Below are positions 20,761 through 32,257 of a DNA stretch of 64,000 nucleotides, piece by piece. This DNA is from Tetraselmis striata (Eukaryota; Chlorophyta; Chlorodendrophyceae; Chlorodendrales; Chlorodendraceae), in NCBI GenBank assembly GCA_006384855.1, contig VCJN01001758.1:248001-312000 (forward strand), read 5' to 3'. The notes under the pieces are model-generated. The model was given only the letters and a program-made list of their open reading frames with translations. It had not been told where the DNA came from and did not search any database. Position 1 is the stretch's first letter. Every line of letters starts with the position of its first letter. The translations under genes and the position numbers were made by a program.

Positions 20761-21915
20761 GCGGGATGGAGGGCATGGTGGAGAGGGGGGGGGGGGGGGG
20801 GAGGCTGGCCGTGCTGCGATATAATGTTGTGGTGCACCTTTGTATTTTTATACGGCTTGCTAATTATGTCGCCATTACACGTTCGACTGACAGCCCCCGA
20901 CTCCAAAAACTAGCACGAGCAACGCACTCCCTGCCCCAGCTGCCGACGAGTTGCAGCCGGCCTTAATAGAAGCAACGCCAGTCGCCAAGGTGGGCGGCCG
21001 TGCTGCGATGTAAGGTTATCCTAGGCTTCAGTTGTTTTCGGCTTGCTAATTATGTCGCCATCGCACGTTCGACCCAACAGCCCCCAATTGCAAAAGCTGG
21101 CACGAGCGACGCACCCCCTTGCCTTGCTGCCGACGAGTCGCAGCCGGCCTCAAATGAAGCGACGCAATTCGCCAAGGTGGACGGCCTTGCTGTGACGTAA
21201 GGCTATGGGTTATGGGCTCATGTAGTTTCCGGCTTGCTAATTATTATGCCGCCATCGCACGTTCCACCCACAGCCACCGAGCGACGCACCCCCTCGCCTT
21301 GCTGCCGACGAGTCGCAGCCGGCTCGCAAGAGGCGCCGGGAGTCGCCAAGGTGGGTGACCTTACTGCGATGCTGTAAGGCTATGCTAGGTTGTTTCGTTA
21401 ATTTCCGACTTGCTAATTATGTCGCCATCGCACGTTCGTCCGACAGCCCCCCAGTGCAAAAGCTGGCACGAGCGACGCACCACCTCGCCTTGCTACCGAC
21501 GAGTCGCAGCCGGCTTGCAAGAGGCGCCGCGAGTCGCCAAGGTGGGCGGCCTTTCTGCGAGGTAAGGCTATGCTGGGCTGTTTCAGTTTTCGGCTTGGTA
21601 ATGATAATGTCGCCATCGCACATTCGACCCACAGCCCCGAGTGCAAAAGCTTGCACAAGCGACGCATCTCCTCGCCCCCGCCAACGAGTCGCAGCCGCCC
21701 TCAAAAGAAGCAACACCAGTCGCCAAGGTGGTCGGCCTTGTTGCGACATAATGTTGTTGTCCACCTTTGCATTTTTATGGCTTGCTACTTATGTCGCCAT
21801 CGCACGTTCAACCCACAGCCCCCGAGCGACGCACCCCCTCGCCTTGCTGCCGACGAGTCGCAGCCGGCCTCAAATGAAGCGACGCCAGTCGCCAAGGTGG
21901 ACGGCCTTGCTGTGA

Positions 21916-24365
21916 TGTAAGGCTATGGGTTATGGGCTCATGTAGTTTCCGGCTTGCTAATTATTATGCCGCCATCGCACGTTCCACCCACAGCCACCGA
22001 GCGACGCACCCCCTCGCCTTGCTGCCGACGAGTCGCAGCCACCGGCGCCGGGAGTCGCCAAGGTGGGTGACCTTACTGCGATGCTGTAAGGCTATGCTAG
22101 GTTGTTTCGTTAGTTTCCGACTTGCTAATTATGTCGCCATCGCACGTTCGTCCGACAGCCCCCGAGTGCGTCGCTCGTCGCTGGTGCTGGCACGAGCGAC
22201 GCACCACCTCGCCTTGCTACCGACGAGTCGCAGCCGGCTTGCAAGAGGCGCCGCGAGTCGCCAAGGTGGGCGGCCTTTCTGCGAGGTAAGGCTATGCTGG
22301 GCTGTTTCAGTTTTCGGCTTGGTAATGATAATGTCGCCATCGCACATTCGACCCACAGCCCCGAGTGCAAAAGCTTGCACAAGCGACGCATCTCCTCGCC
22401 CCCGCCAACGAGTCGCAGCCGCCCTCAAAAGAAGCGACGCACGTCGCCAAGGTGGTCGGCCTTGCTGCGACATAATGTTGTTGTCCACCTTTGCATTTTT
22501 ATGGCTTGCTACTTACGTCACCATCGCACGTTCGACCCACAGCCCCCGAGCGACGCACCCCCTCGCCTTGCTGCCGACGAGTCGCAGTCGGCTCGCAAGA
22601 GGCGCCGGGAGTCGCCAAGGTGGGTGACCTTACTGCGATGCTGTAAGGCTATGCTAGGTTGTTTTAGTTAGTTTCCGACTTGCTAATTATGTCGCCATCG
22701 CACGTTCGTCCGACAGCCCCCCAGTGCAAAAGCTGGCACGAGCGACGCACCACCTCGCCTTGCTACCGACGAGTCGCAGCCGGCTTGCAAGAGGCGCCGC
22801 GAGTCGCCAAGGTGGGCGGCCTTTCTGCGAGGTAAGGCTATGCTGGGCTGTTTCAGTTTTCGGCTTGCTAATTATAATGTCGCCATCGCACATTCGACCC
22901 ACAGCCCCGAGTGCAAAAGCTGGCACAAGAGACGCATCTCCTCGCCCGCCGCCAACGAGTCGCAGCCGCCCTCAAAAGAAGCGACACACGTCGCCAAGGT
23001 GGTCGGCCTTGCTGCGACATAATGTTGTTGTCCACCTTTGCATTTTTATGGCTTGCTACTTATGTCGCCATCGCACGTTCGACCCAACAGCCCCCAATTG
23101 CAAAAGCTGGCACGAGCGACGCACCCCCTTGCCTTGCTGCCGACGAGTCGCAGCCGGCCTCAAATGAAGCGACGCAATTCGCCAAGGTGGACGGCCTTGC
23201 TGTGACGTAAGGCTATGGGTTATGGGCTCATGTAGTTTCCGGCTTGCTAATTATTATGCCGCCATCGCACGTTCCACCCACAGCCACCGAGCGACGCACC
23301 CCCTCGCCTTGCTGCCGACGAGTCGCAGCCACCGGCGCCGGGAGTCGCCAAGGTGGGTGACCTTACTGCGATGCTGTAAGGCTATGCTAGGTTGTTTCGT
23401 TAGTTTCCGACTTGCTAATTATGTCGCCATCGCACGTTCGTCCGACAGCCCCCGAGTGCGTCGCTCGTCGCTGGTGCTGGCACGAGCGACGCACCACCTC
23501 GCCTTGCTACCGACGAGTCGCAGCCGGCTTGCAAGAGGCGCCGCGAGTCGCCAAGGTGGGCGGCCTTTCTGCGAGGTAAGGCTATGCTGGGCTGTTTCAG
23601 TTTTCGGCTTGGTAATGATAATGTCGCCATCGCACATTCGACCCACAGCCCCGAGTGCAAAAGCTTGCACAAGCGACGCATCTCCTCGCCCCCGCCAACG
23701 AGTCGCAGCCGCCCTCAAAAGAAGCGACGCACGTCGCCAAGGTGGTCGGCCTTGCTGCGACATAATGTTGTTGTCCACCTTTGCATTTTTATGGCTTGCT
23801 ACTTACGTCACCATCGCACGTTCGACCCACAGCCCCCGAGCGACGCACCCCCTCGCCTTGCTGCCGACGAGTCGCAGTCGGCTCGCAAGAGGCGCCGGGA
23901 GTCGCCAAGGTGGGTGACCTTACTGCGATGCTGTAAGGCTATGCTAGGTTGTTTTAGTTAGTTTCCGACTTGCTAATTATGTCGCCATCGCACGTTCGTC
24001 CGACAGCCCCCCAGTGCAAAAGCTGGCACGAGCGACGCACCACCTCGCCTTGCTACCGACGAGTCGCAGCCGGCTTGCAAGAGGCGCCGCGAGTCGCCAA
24101 GGTGGGCGGCCTTTCTGCGAGGTAAGGCTATGCTGGGCTGTTTCAGTTTTCGGCTTGCTAATTATAATGTCGCCATCGCACATTCGACCCACAGCCCCGG
24201 AGTGCAAAAGCTGGCACAAGAGACGCATCTCCTCGCCCGCCGCCAACGAGTCGCAGCCGCCCTCAAAAGAAGCGACACACGTCGCCAAGGTGGTCGGCCT
24301 TGCTGCGACATAATGTTGTTGTCCACCTTTGCATTTTTATGGCTTGCTACTTATGTCGCCATTGC
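21916..24365 (+). repeat. Recent 1290-bp higher-order duplication in the array
   Basis: Bases from about 21916 to 23075 recur at 23206 to 24365 with a constant offset of 1290. Long translated stretches (21932-22627 and 23222-23917) are identical. One extra base near 24199 is the main difference I see. Near-identity implies a recent duplication or gene conversion. Confidence 0.85.
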
Positions 24366-24479
24366 GCGTTCAACCTACCCACATCCCCCCGACTGCTAGC
24401 TGCACGAGCGACGTACCCCCTCGCCTTGCTGCCGCATAGTCGCAACCGGCCTCAAAAGAAGCGACGCCAGTCGCAAGGT

Positions 24480-25279
24480 GGGCGGCCTTGCTGCAATGTA
24501 TCCGTTGGTTCGAGCGCAGGTGACTGCTACCTGCACGCGGAAATTATTTGACGAGGGGCAGCATACCTTTGTAGCCGCCGAGGCATACAAAAATCGCCAT
24601 TTAGTAGGGAGGCCTGAGATCACCGACTTGCTTGACCGCTTTGTAGTCGGCATATTCAGTGTGGCCGTCTTCGGCAGGAAGCCAGTGACTACCGATATGG
24701 TGTGGTTGTACCTCATCCTCAGCCGGGGTGGGCCGTGGGGCGCCTGCAACTGCCGTGTCGGAACGCCTAGCGCTGCCTTGCATGCCGGGGCTGCCTGCGG
24801 CCCCCTCTTTAGACGCCACTACTTCGGCCAAAGACGCAGTGGGGCGCTGGGCACCCCCCCTTTACGACTCTTCCAAGGTCGCAACATCACGCAAGGCTGC
24901 CCCACGCGAGGAGACGGGCCGGCCAACGGCAGACCCGATACAACTTGTTGCCATCTCGAGAAGAACTTCCCTACTCATCATTCCCTCATGATCTTGAATG
25001 AGTTCCCGCACCTCCCCGAGTGCGGCGCGAAGTTCGTGTATAGCCCGCAAGGGGGAACCCATACTGACCCCGCAGCCCTACTTCCTACTTGTTTCAGCGA
25101 GAACTGTTAGGCAGGTATGGGAAACGGAGAACTGCCCCGACTTCGCGGCAACCTACCTACCTACCTACCTTCGGAGAACCTGCCTCGACCCGCCGCCTCT
25201 GCCTCGTTCCGCCGCCACCAAGTGATCATGTACTTTGTGCCAGTACACGCGAACCCTAAAAACCTGCACAGGGTTTAAA
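24480..25279. other. Right interior of the 8-kb element, unassigned
   Basis: Non-repetitive. A plus-strand frame contains KLFDEGQHTFVAAEAYKNRH and runs to about 25110. On the minus strand a helical-looking frame (24862-25062) reads RAALGEVRELIQDHEGMM. Both cannot be real and neither is recognised. A short run of TACC repeats lies near 25150. Confidence 0.3.
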
Positions 25280-25363
25280 GCTAGTAAATTGTCCCATTTT
25301 CAGTGAGTCATAAGTGAAGTATAGTGGCCTCTACCGTTTACGCTAGTATCTTGTCCCATTCCC
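25280..25363 (-). repeat. Right terminal inverted repeat of the 8-kb element
   Basis: Inverted partner of 17340-17424; see the parent element. One internal base differs in the inner 60 bp, and the divergence is concentrated at the outer tip. Confidence 0.8.
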
Positions 25364-25553
25364 CCCCCACACTAGTTTCAACGGCGTATATTATATGCGG
25401 GAGCTGTAATTTTTCATTGACTATAAAAACGACAAATAATCGAAGTTTTGTCACTAGAGGCTTACAAAAACATCCAAAGCTTTTGCGGGGAACTTTAGTA
25501 ATTACGCTTTATTATATTATTGCGCGCGGTGATGCTTCTTGAATCCCCCCTCC

Positions 25554-25712
25554 CTAGGTATTGAGGTCGGTCCCCTTAGCGTAGCAGGCAACCTTTATAG
25601 TCTTCAGCTCGTCAGACAGCTCAGTGACTCGGCGTTGTAAAAATTCGAATGCCAGCTCCGCATCGTCCGCCCGCTTCTCAGCTTCTTGCTGTGGATGCTG
25701 GAGCTCCTCCAC
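25554..25712 (-). CDS. Possible last exon of a coiled-coil protein (orphan)
   Basis: On the minus strand an acceptor-like TGATTAG is followed by a 52-codon open stretch, VEELQHPQQEAEKRADDAEL and FEFLQRRVTELSDELKTIKV, ending at TAG. The heptad-like pattern of Leu and charged residues predicts a coiled coil. No upstream exon was found on this strand, so it may be a gene or transposon fragment. Confidence 0.3.
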   Translation of the reverse strand: MEELQHPQQEAEKRADDAELAFEFLQRRVTELSDELKTIKVACYAKGTDLNT

Positions 25713-27442
25713 CTAATCACCAAAAAATTATCGAAATTGAAATTGAAATTTGTTACAACGTCTAGTCTGCTGCATCCACTCGCTCAGACTGAGTTGCTCT
25801 CATGACCTGCTATCTCTAACCACAGTGGGGAACACGAAGTGTTATCATAGCTCAAGCTACCGGCCATCCTCCAATGTTTCCTAGCCCCTCCTCCTTCTAG
25901 TGGGCCAAAGCTAAGACAGCAACGCCCCCCCCGCAGTCCCTACCTAAGTCTGACCCATCCCATCCAGAGCTCAGCATGCACGCTAAGGCAGCCAGAGGCG
26001 TCCCGCCTGCTGGTACTGAGGTGTGATGGGGGATGGGAGCCAACCGGAATAGCTATATGGTGCTCAGTATTTATGTACCGCTGAGCCGGCTAGCTTTGGG
26101 GGGGGGGGGGGGGGCTACAGTGCCCTCCATTTCTAAAATACATATATGTTTCTTTTTGGCACAGTGTAATCCTTACTGCGTTAATTGGCATGACGACTTC
26201 GTCTCGTGCCTGTACCGGTACCAAGCCCGCGGGTCGGGCGATACACTGTTTGTAATACTTGCAGGGAATAGTGCTGGTAAATTCGAAAAATGCATTCCGG
26301 CTAGAAACGTCGGGAGTTTTTGGGTGGCGGCGCTGATAGTCGCAGGCGTGCGTCCAGCTTGGGGTTGGGTGCCTTGCCTGCGGAGCCTCCGCATACGATC
26401 CACATGCGGCTGCAAGGGGCCCTTCCGGCGCGGGGGGCGGCGGAGGCGATGAGCCTCTGCCGCGAGCTGGGCCAGGCGGGACGACTGGGCTAGTTTGCTA
26501 GATGTGGGAGCATGCTCGAGGCGTTAGGGTGTCCGGGAACATTTATGCACTTTTTTGTCCCTAAATGTAGTAGGCGGGGATATGACGAACATTGCAACAA
26601 TCGGCCACATCACAATAGCGCGGAACTTTACAGTGCATGCGTCGTCTCAGTACCCAATAATACCCGGTAATGAGGCAGTGTTTTGGATCTGCTTGCATGC
26701 GAACCTTTTCTACTTGGTTCATGCCCCCTTTAGCGATGGGTATATGGGCGCCAAGCTTTCTCCCCCTTTTCACAACGTTATTTCAACCATATCATCAGGG
26801 CAATGAAGGCCACGCCATTCTCGTGCGGTCGTGCCACTCGGGCCATGATAACGCGCTATGGGCATGTAGCCAAACACAGCTATATAGAAAGACTTTTCCC
26901 TACAACAAGGATGCCGTGAGAAACCTTTCATGCTTGGGCATGCAACGATTATTGCAACATCACGATGAATCTGCCAAGAATTTGCTCCAAAACCAACGGA
27001 ATCGATAGATAGGGTTTGCTACATACCATGAATGACCTAATTAAATGCCCTACATGCATTGCCTATATTTCGGATACCAAGGGGGACTATGTATAAATTC
27101 GGCTCTATGTGTGGCCCATGGCTACGTATGTATGGGCATGAATGGCGCAATCTCCGATTTTGCAGCGCTATTGGCAGACGCCGCCCAAATGCAATGTTTC
27201 GGCAAAGAGCTGATGTCGGTAATGGTAATAAAACGGCTACTGCGCGGCGCTATCGGGTCTAACGCGCTATGACATCATTTGCTGAGCATTTTCTGACCCA
27301 AGGCGGCCTAGCCTTGGCAACACGCATGCACGGGGCGGCGCATGGCCTCAATGTAACCATTTAAATAAAAATGATTATATTTTGATATGCGTGTCGATTG
27401 AATACGTAAACCCGACACTTATCTGGAGGGTGTGTGTGTATC

Positions 27443-27463
27443 ATATATATATATATATATATC
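27443..27463. repeat. (AT)n microsatellite
   Basis: An uninterrupted AT dinucleotide run of about 20 bp in AT-rich spacer, preceded by a short TG run. Confidence 0.85.
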
Positions 27464-28515
27464 ATGCACATATTATACAATGCAATCATTGCACATATTA
27501 TGATGAAATAATTACAATAATAGTAATATTATAAAAATCATTATATTTACTTAAAGTCTATTATCATTATGCGCAACATCCGCACGTATTCACCGCGCCG
27601 CTGGTCGTACGGGTAATACGAGCGCCCCCCGCCGCGCCGCCACCGCACGGCCGAGCAGCAAGAAGGAGGGCGCGGCGACCGGTGACTGATCGGTGTTTCG
27701 CTGCCTGCTGTTGCACTGCTCGGACACGCTGTCTCGCCAGGGTCGTTCATGTAACAACAACACGTCTCTCCACTCTCCCACCTGCAGGCACGCCTGTCCC
27801 GCCGGCACCGCAGGCAGAAAAACCGCACTCCACCCCCGCCAAAGCCAATAGAGGCACCTTGCATCAGCGGCACGGTTTATTTAATACTGTTCATCGACAA
27901 AGCCCTTTCGTCAGCGCCGCCGAGATGGAGCTCCGCACACCTGCAGACATCCCGCTCAGCAGCAGGTCCCCCCCCTCCCCTCCCCCCGCCCACCCACCCG
28001 CCGTCGTACTGTAATCGTTCCTCCCGCCAGCCCCCTTGTATCATGGTGGCGATGAGCTTCCACACTGCTCGCCGGCGACGATGGAAGCCGGCCGATCCCC
28101 GCCGAGGTTGCGAGCCCCCTCTTCGCCCCCCCGCCCTCCACAACCCCCTGACCCCTCATCCCTCCCATCTTATCTTCGCCCGCTCACAGGGAGAGCCATC
28201 ACATCGGGAATTGCCTCGTGACGACGGTGCACCTCACGGACGGCGGCCTTGTTGAGTGCGCTCCCCACCGCTCGCCCCTCACCGCTCATCCTCCCCCCCC
28301 CCCCCCCCCCCCCCCTTCAGCCCAGCCGAACTGCTGTCGTTTCCAGCTGGCACGTTCGCGTTTGGGGACGGGTTGCTTCTGCGATGAGTGCAAACGCAGA
28401 GTGACAGGGTGCGCGTGACAGGGATATTGAGAGTGCGGGACAGGTGTCTGCTGGGCATAAAGGGGCAGCATCCCCACCCCTGAATTGAGCGTGTAGCTAT
28501 CGAGAGCCCCGTGGT

Positions 28516-31500
28516 ATGGATCCATTCTTTACGCCACGCATTGCTGTGGTGTATCGGCACAGCGACGACGGGCGGGCGATGTTCGGCGCGAGGAGAGGCG
28601 GCGAGGGCAGCCGGCGGCGCGGGCGGCGGCGGGCGGAGGGGTGTGCCGCGGATGCGGCGGGGGCGGGGGCGGACGGGGCGCCTGCGGGCGGCGCGGACGA
28701 GGAGCTGCTGCTGCGGATGCGGCTGATGGGGCTGCCTACGGGCTTCGCTTCGCACAAGAAGGCGGCCCGGGGGGCGCGGTCGAGGCGGGGGGTGGAGGTG
28801 CTGCTCGGCAGTGCGTCCGAGGACGAGGACATGCTGGCGCCAGAGGCCCAAGAGGGCGAGCTGATGGAGGGGGAGGAGGAGGAGGAGGAGGGGGAGGAGG
28901 AGGAGGGGGAGGAAGATGTCGGGATCGCGGAGGCCGAGCCCCGAGCAGAGGAGGAGGGGGAGGGGGTCCAGGGGGATGGGCAGGGGCAGCATGCGGGTGG
29001 CGTGTGGCAGCAGGCGTTCGACCCCGCCTACCAGTGCTACTACTACTACTGCGAGGCGACGCAGGAGACGCAGTGGGAGCCGCCGCCGGCGGGCTTCCTC
29101 CCCGCGCCGCACATCTGGTCCGCGGAGGCCCACGCAGGGGCGGCACAGGTGCGGCGGCGCCCGTCATCTTCCCGCGGTAGCAGTGCCCGGTGTACGTGTG
29201 CGGGGAGCGGCGGATGGACAGGGGAGGGGGGGAAGGGGGGGTTTTGATGCGTGAGGGGGTGTTGGCGCTGCAGGAGGGTGCGGACGCGGAGGGTGGGGCG
29301 GCGGAGGATGCGACCGCCGGCGGGAACCCCCCGGCAGGGGCTCATCATGCCGTGGCGGAGGGGGGGCATGAAGAGAGCGTGGGAGGCATGATCGAGGGGC
29401 TCCATGAGGGACCGCTCCTCTCGGATGAGCAGCTGAGGGAAGAGGAGGCGGCAGCGGCAGTGCCATTGGCGGCGGCATTGGTAGCAGCAGAAGCAGCGGC
29501 GGCGGCGGCGGCGGCAGCGGACTCGGTGCTGACGGCGGCAGCGGAGGGCGCGGGGGAGGCGGCCGCCGTCCGGCAGCTGGAGGGTGAGGCTCCTCCGCTC
29601 GGCGAGGGGGCGCGTGCGGAGGCGAGCGGCAGCGGCGGAGGCAGCGAGTCCGTGCTGGCGCTGCACAAGTACTGGCGGCAGCGGTACAGCTTGTTCTCGC
29701 GCTTCGATCGAGGTACGAACAGACCCCCATCCCCCCACCCCCCCCCCCACCCCCACCCCCCCCGGGGGTACTCGATACCCCAGCCGGGAGGCAGGCCACC
29801 AGCGGCTGAGAGGCGCATGGCGCTCCCGCTCGCAGGCATCCAGATGGACGAGGAGGCGTGGTTCTCCGTGACCCCGGAGATGGTTGCGCGCCAGCAGGTG
29901 CCCCTAGAAACCCCCATCTTCCTCCCTTCCCTCCTCCTGGCCCGCCACCCCTTCCCCAACCCAGAATATCCCGTCAAATGCACCCTCTTCGCGTCTTGAG
30001 CGTCTGTCAGGCACTCAATCACGGAACGCATTTCATTCAGAAACCACTGCCGCAACATCAACCCGCCATGTCAACCATGATTGCGACGTCTCCGCTGCCC
30101 ACGCTGAGCTCGCTCGTTTGGTAAAGTATCGGATGCCAGCCGGACGTGTTCCGGAGAGAAATGCATCGATTCCCCCGCCGTCCCGCGGTTGGCACCCCGT
30201 GGTTTATGCGCTTGCGTGCACTTCATGGGGCCCGCCATCGCTGTCGCCCTCCGCGCTTGAGTGTGTGTGGGGGGGGGGGGGAGGGGGGTGGGGGTGGGGG
30301 GGGGGGGGAGGGGCGTCCCATGACTACCAAACCTTTAAAGTGGCAGGGTCGGTTGCCACGTTGGCGCTGTCCCTCTCGATGGGGGCGGTAGCGACCCAGC
30401 TGCGCTGACAGCAGGCGGCAGGGCGCGGGTGATGCTGTCAGCGGCTAGGGGGATGTGGTTGAATCTGGGTTCCCTTCCCCGTTCGGGCCGGCGCCCTCTT
30501 CACCTCTCCCCCCCCCCCCCCCCTCTCTCTCTCTCCCTCTGCCCTGACTCGGCCGCTGCCCGCCCCGCCTCACTCTTGCCCGCCTTGCCAGGCCCGCCGC
30601 TGCCGCTGCGCCGTGGCGGTGGACGCGTTTGCGGGCGCGGGCGGCAACTCCATCGCGCTCGCGCGGGAGTGCGGGCACGTCATCGCCATAGACCGCTCTG
30701 AGGCGCGGCTGCGGCTGGCCAAGGCCAACGCGGGCGTGTACGGCGCCGCCGGCGACATCGACTTCCTCATCGGGGACTTTTTCCGGTGACTCCCCCCCCC
30801 CTCCCCCCCCCCTTCCCGGCCTTATCATCTCGCCATACGCCACCCCGCCTCCCTTTTTCCCTTTTGGCGGCCCCGTGGCTGCCTACATTTAAGATTACGC
30901 GTGCCCTCCCCCCCCCCCCCTCCCTCTCAGCTATACGTATACATACACATATATACATACACCCTCAAGCCACGCCTCCAGGCAGCTCGCTCAGCTGGGG
31001 ACAGCGCGCTGACGGGAGGGAAGGGAGCGCGCAACGGCGATGGGTACAGTGGGACACCGCCTGCAGGCTCACCCACGGCAGGCTCCCCTCCATTACACAC
31101 TCACCCCACCGGTCTCCCAAACCCGGCCGTCCCCATAGCATGGCGAGCGGCCGCCCGGCGAACAAACCCCGAGGTGGCCGCGGCCGTGACTGACCGCGCT
31201 GCCCGGGGGGGTGCGGGCAGGCTGGCGCCCCACCTGCGCGCGGACGTGGTGTTCCTGTCGCCGCCCTGGGGCGGCCCCTCCTACCTGCGCGCCGGCGTGT
31301 TCGACACCGCCGCCGACCTGGGCGGCATGGGCATGGGGCTGCCGCAGCTGCTGGGCGCCGCGCGGCAGGCGATCGCCCCTACCGGCAGTGGCGGCGGCGG
31401 TGGCAGTGGCAGCAGCCGCCCCGGCGGCGGCGACGGCGGCAGCGGGATCGCGTGCTTCCTGCCGCGGAACGTCAGCCTGGCGCAGCTGTCGGGTGAGGCG

Positions 31501-31741
31501 GGGCATGTTGGGCTTTGTGTGTGTCTTGCAGCAAGGGGGGGGCAAGGTGGGGTATCCCGGGGGAGGGGCGGAACTGACGGGTGGGCCGACTGCGCGGTCG
31601 CGGGCAGAGACGGCGGGCGAGGAGGCGCTGCTGGTGGAGCGCCACGTGCTCAATGGCCACCTCAAGGGCGTGACGGCGTACTACGGCGGCATTGGGGCTG
31701 CCCCCGGATCCCCGCTCAATCACACCGCATCGCCACGCTGA
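28516..31741 (+). CDS. TGS1: Trimethylguanosine synthase with WW domain, six exons
   Basis: Exons: 28516-29148, 29274-29712, 29836-29897, 30592-30785, 31221-31492, 31608-31741 (stop TGA). All introns are GT-AG, phases match, giving 1734 nt and 577 aa. Order: an N-terminal MGLPTGFASHKK motif, a Glu-rich acidic stretch, a WW domain at about residues 164-192 (WQQAFDPAYQCYYYY...W-E-P-P), an Ala-rich linker, then KYWRQRYSLFSRFDRG and WFSVTPEMVA. These lead into the methyltransferase core with motif I VDAFAGAGGNSIALA (about 387-401) and the TGS1 catalytic motif FLSPPWGGPSY (about 455-465). The enzyme converts the m7G cap of snRNA, snoRNA and telomerase RNA to 2,2,7-trimethylguanosine in the nucleus or Cajal-body equivalent. 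The WW-plus-TGS1 layout matches land-plant homologues. The catalytic loop is followed by a Gly/Ser insertion absent from most relatives. Confidence 0.94.
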
Positions 31742-32257
31742 GCTGTGCCGCCAAACTGCGGGGGCGCAGGGTGCCCGAAGGCAGCCCCGGCATGACTCCC
31801 CATGGCCGCTCGGCTCGGCATGCTCTCAGGATGGCACACAAGGGTGGAAGGGGGGGGGGGGGGGGGGGAAGGCCGCACAGCATGGCTTCAGGCGGGCGGC
31901 CATTGGGCACATCAAAGGCAAAGCTCGAGGGGAGACGCCGCAGAGATGACATCTCAATCCATGGTAGCTTGGTGCCGGGGCGGCAGGAGGCGGCGCGGGG
32001 TGCGTTCTCCCAAAGGTTGAAATGTGTTGAAATCTATTCGCCTGGCAGCATCGGCAGCCGGTTGTCTGACTTGGTCTCGGGGTTTGCGGCGCCCTTGTCG
32101 TGCCATCCCCTCTTGCAGCTAAATTATGCACGCAATACTGCATGGCCCCCTTGTCCATGGTATTTTCTCGATGACTGCATGTGCAGGCGCGATGAACTGT
32201 CGACAGCCTGATCGGCGATAAGTCCATGTTTGTCAAGGCGGCTAGCGCGCCGACTCC
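31742..32257. other. Spacer between convergent TGS1 and coiled-coil genes
   Basis: The two 3' ends face each other here. There is a G-run at about 31849-31868. Long open frames crossing this stretch are read-through of non-coding GC-rich sequence. Confidence 0.5.

Larger units (their letters stand above)
18428..24480 (+). repeat. Tandem array of ~29 mini-exon-plus-intron-like units (~185 bp)
   Basis: Each unit has a 90-96 bp part beginning after an acceptor-like ...CCACAG and ending AAG before GTGGGCGG, then about 90 bp containing GTAAGGCTATGCTAGG and GCTTGCTAATTATGTCGCC. The first unit (18428-18523, 96 bp) is open in phase with the head unit and reads like ADELQPASKEATPVAK. Another near 21085-21178 reads ADESQPASNEATQFAK. 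Other units are 91, 93 or 95 bp and fall out of frame, so the array as a whole is not one clean coding sequence. The array is interrupted at 19415-20030 by an unassigned segment and at 20430-20880 by the second head unit. The intron-like halves are as conserved as the exon-like halves. Confidence 0.75.
17340..25363. mobile_element. Large TIR element (~8.0 kb), MULE-like, carrying a tandem exon-like array
   Basis: Bases 17340-17424 and 25280-25363 are inverted copies of each other. About 60 bp of the inner part is nearly identical (GTAAACGGTAGAGGCCACTA and onward), while the outermost ~15 bp is weaker (GAGAAAAGCGCAA against GGGAATGGGACAA). The 9-bp word CCCCCACAC lies immediately outside both ends (17331-17339, 25364-25372). 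Long inverted repeats beginning G-rich plus a 9-bp duplication fit Mutator-like elements, but the C-rich flank makes the duplication less certain, and KDZ or another superfamily is possible. No transposase was recognised. The interior is a head unit present twice, about 29 exon-like repeats and unassigned segments. Confidence 0.7.
25373..28515. other. Mostly unassigned, lower-GC region upstream of TGS1
   Basis: About 3.1 kb with no recognisable gene except a possible terminal exon (25554-25712). It includes a G-run at about 26099-26114, an (AT)n tract near 27443-27463 and, from about 27560, a return to high GC. The last 250 bp includes a long C-run (about 28290-28316) and should hold the TGS1 promoter and leader. 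Confidence 0.45.

Noticed and set aside
18428-24480. CRISPR array
   Set aside because: Units are ~185 bp, with repeat and spacer equally conserved, in a eukaryotic transposon-like context; nothing fits CRISPR.
27877-28260. Short minus-strand gene encoding a small membrane protein upstream of TGS1
   Set aside because: A donor-like and an acceptor-like site exist, but the phases that keep the frame open give no recognisable protein.
30901-32211. 436-codon plus-strand frame across TGS1 exon 5 and beyond
   Set aside because: It includes the real exon (31221-31492) but reads through both introns and past the true stop; the family alignment needs the spliced model.
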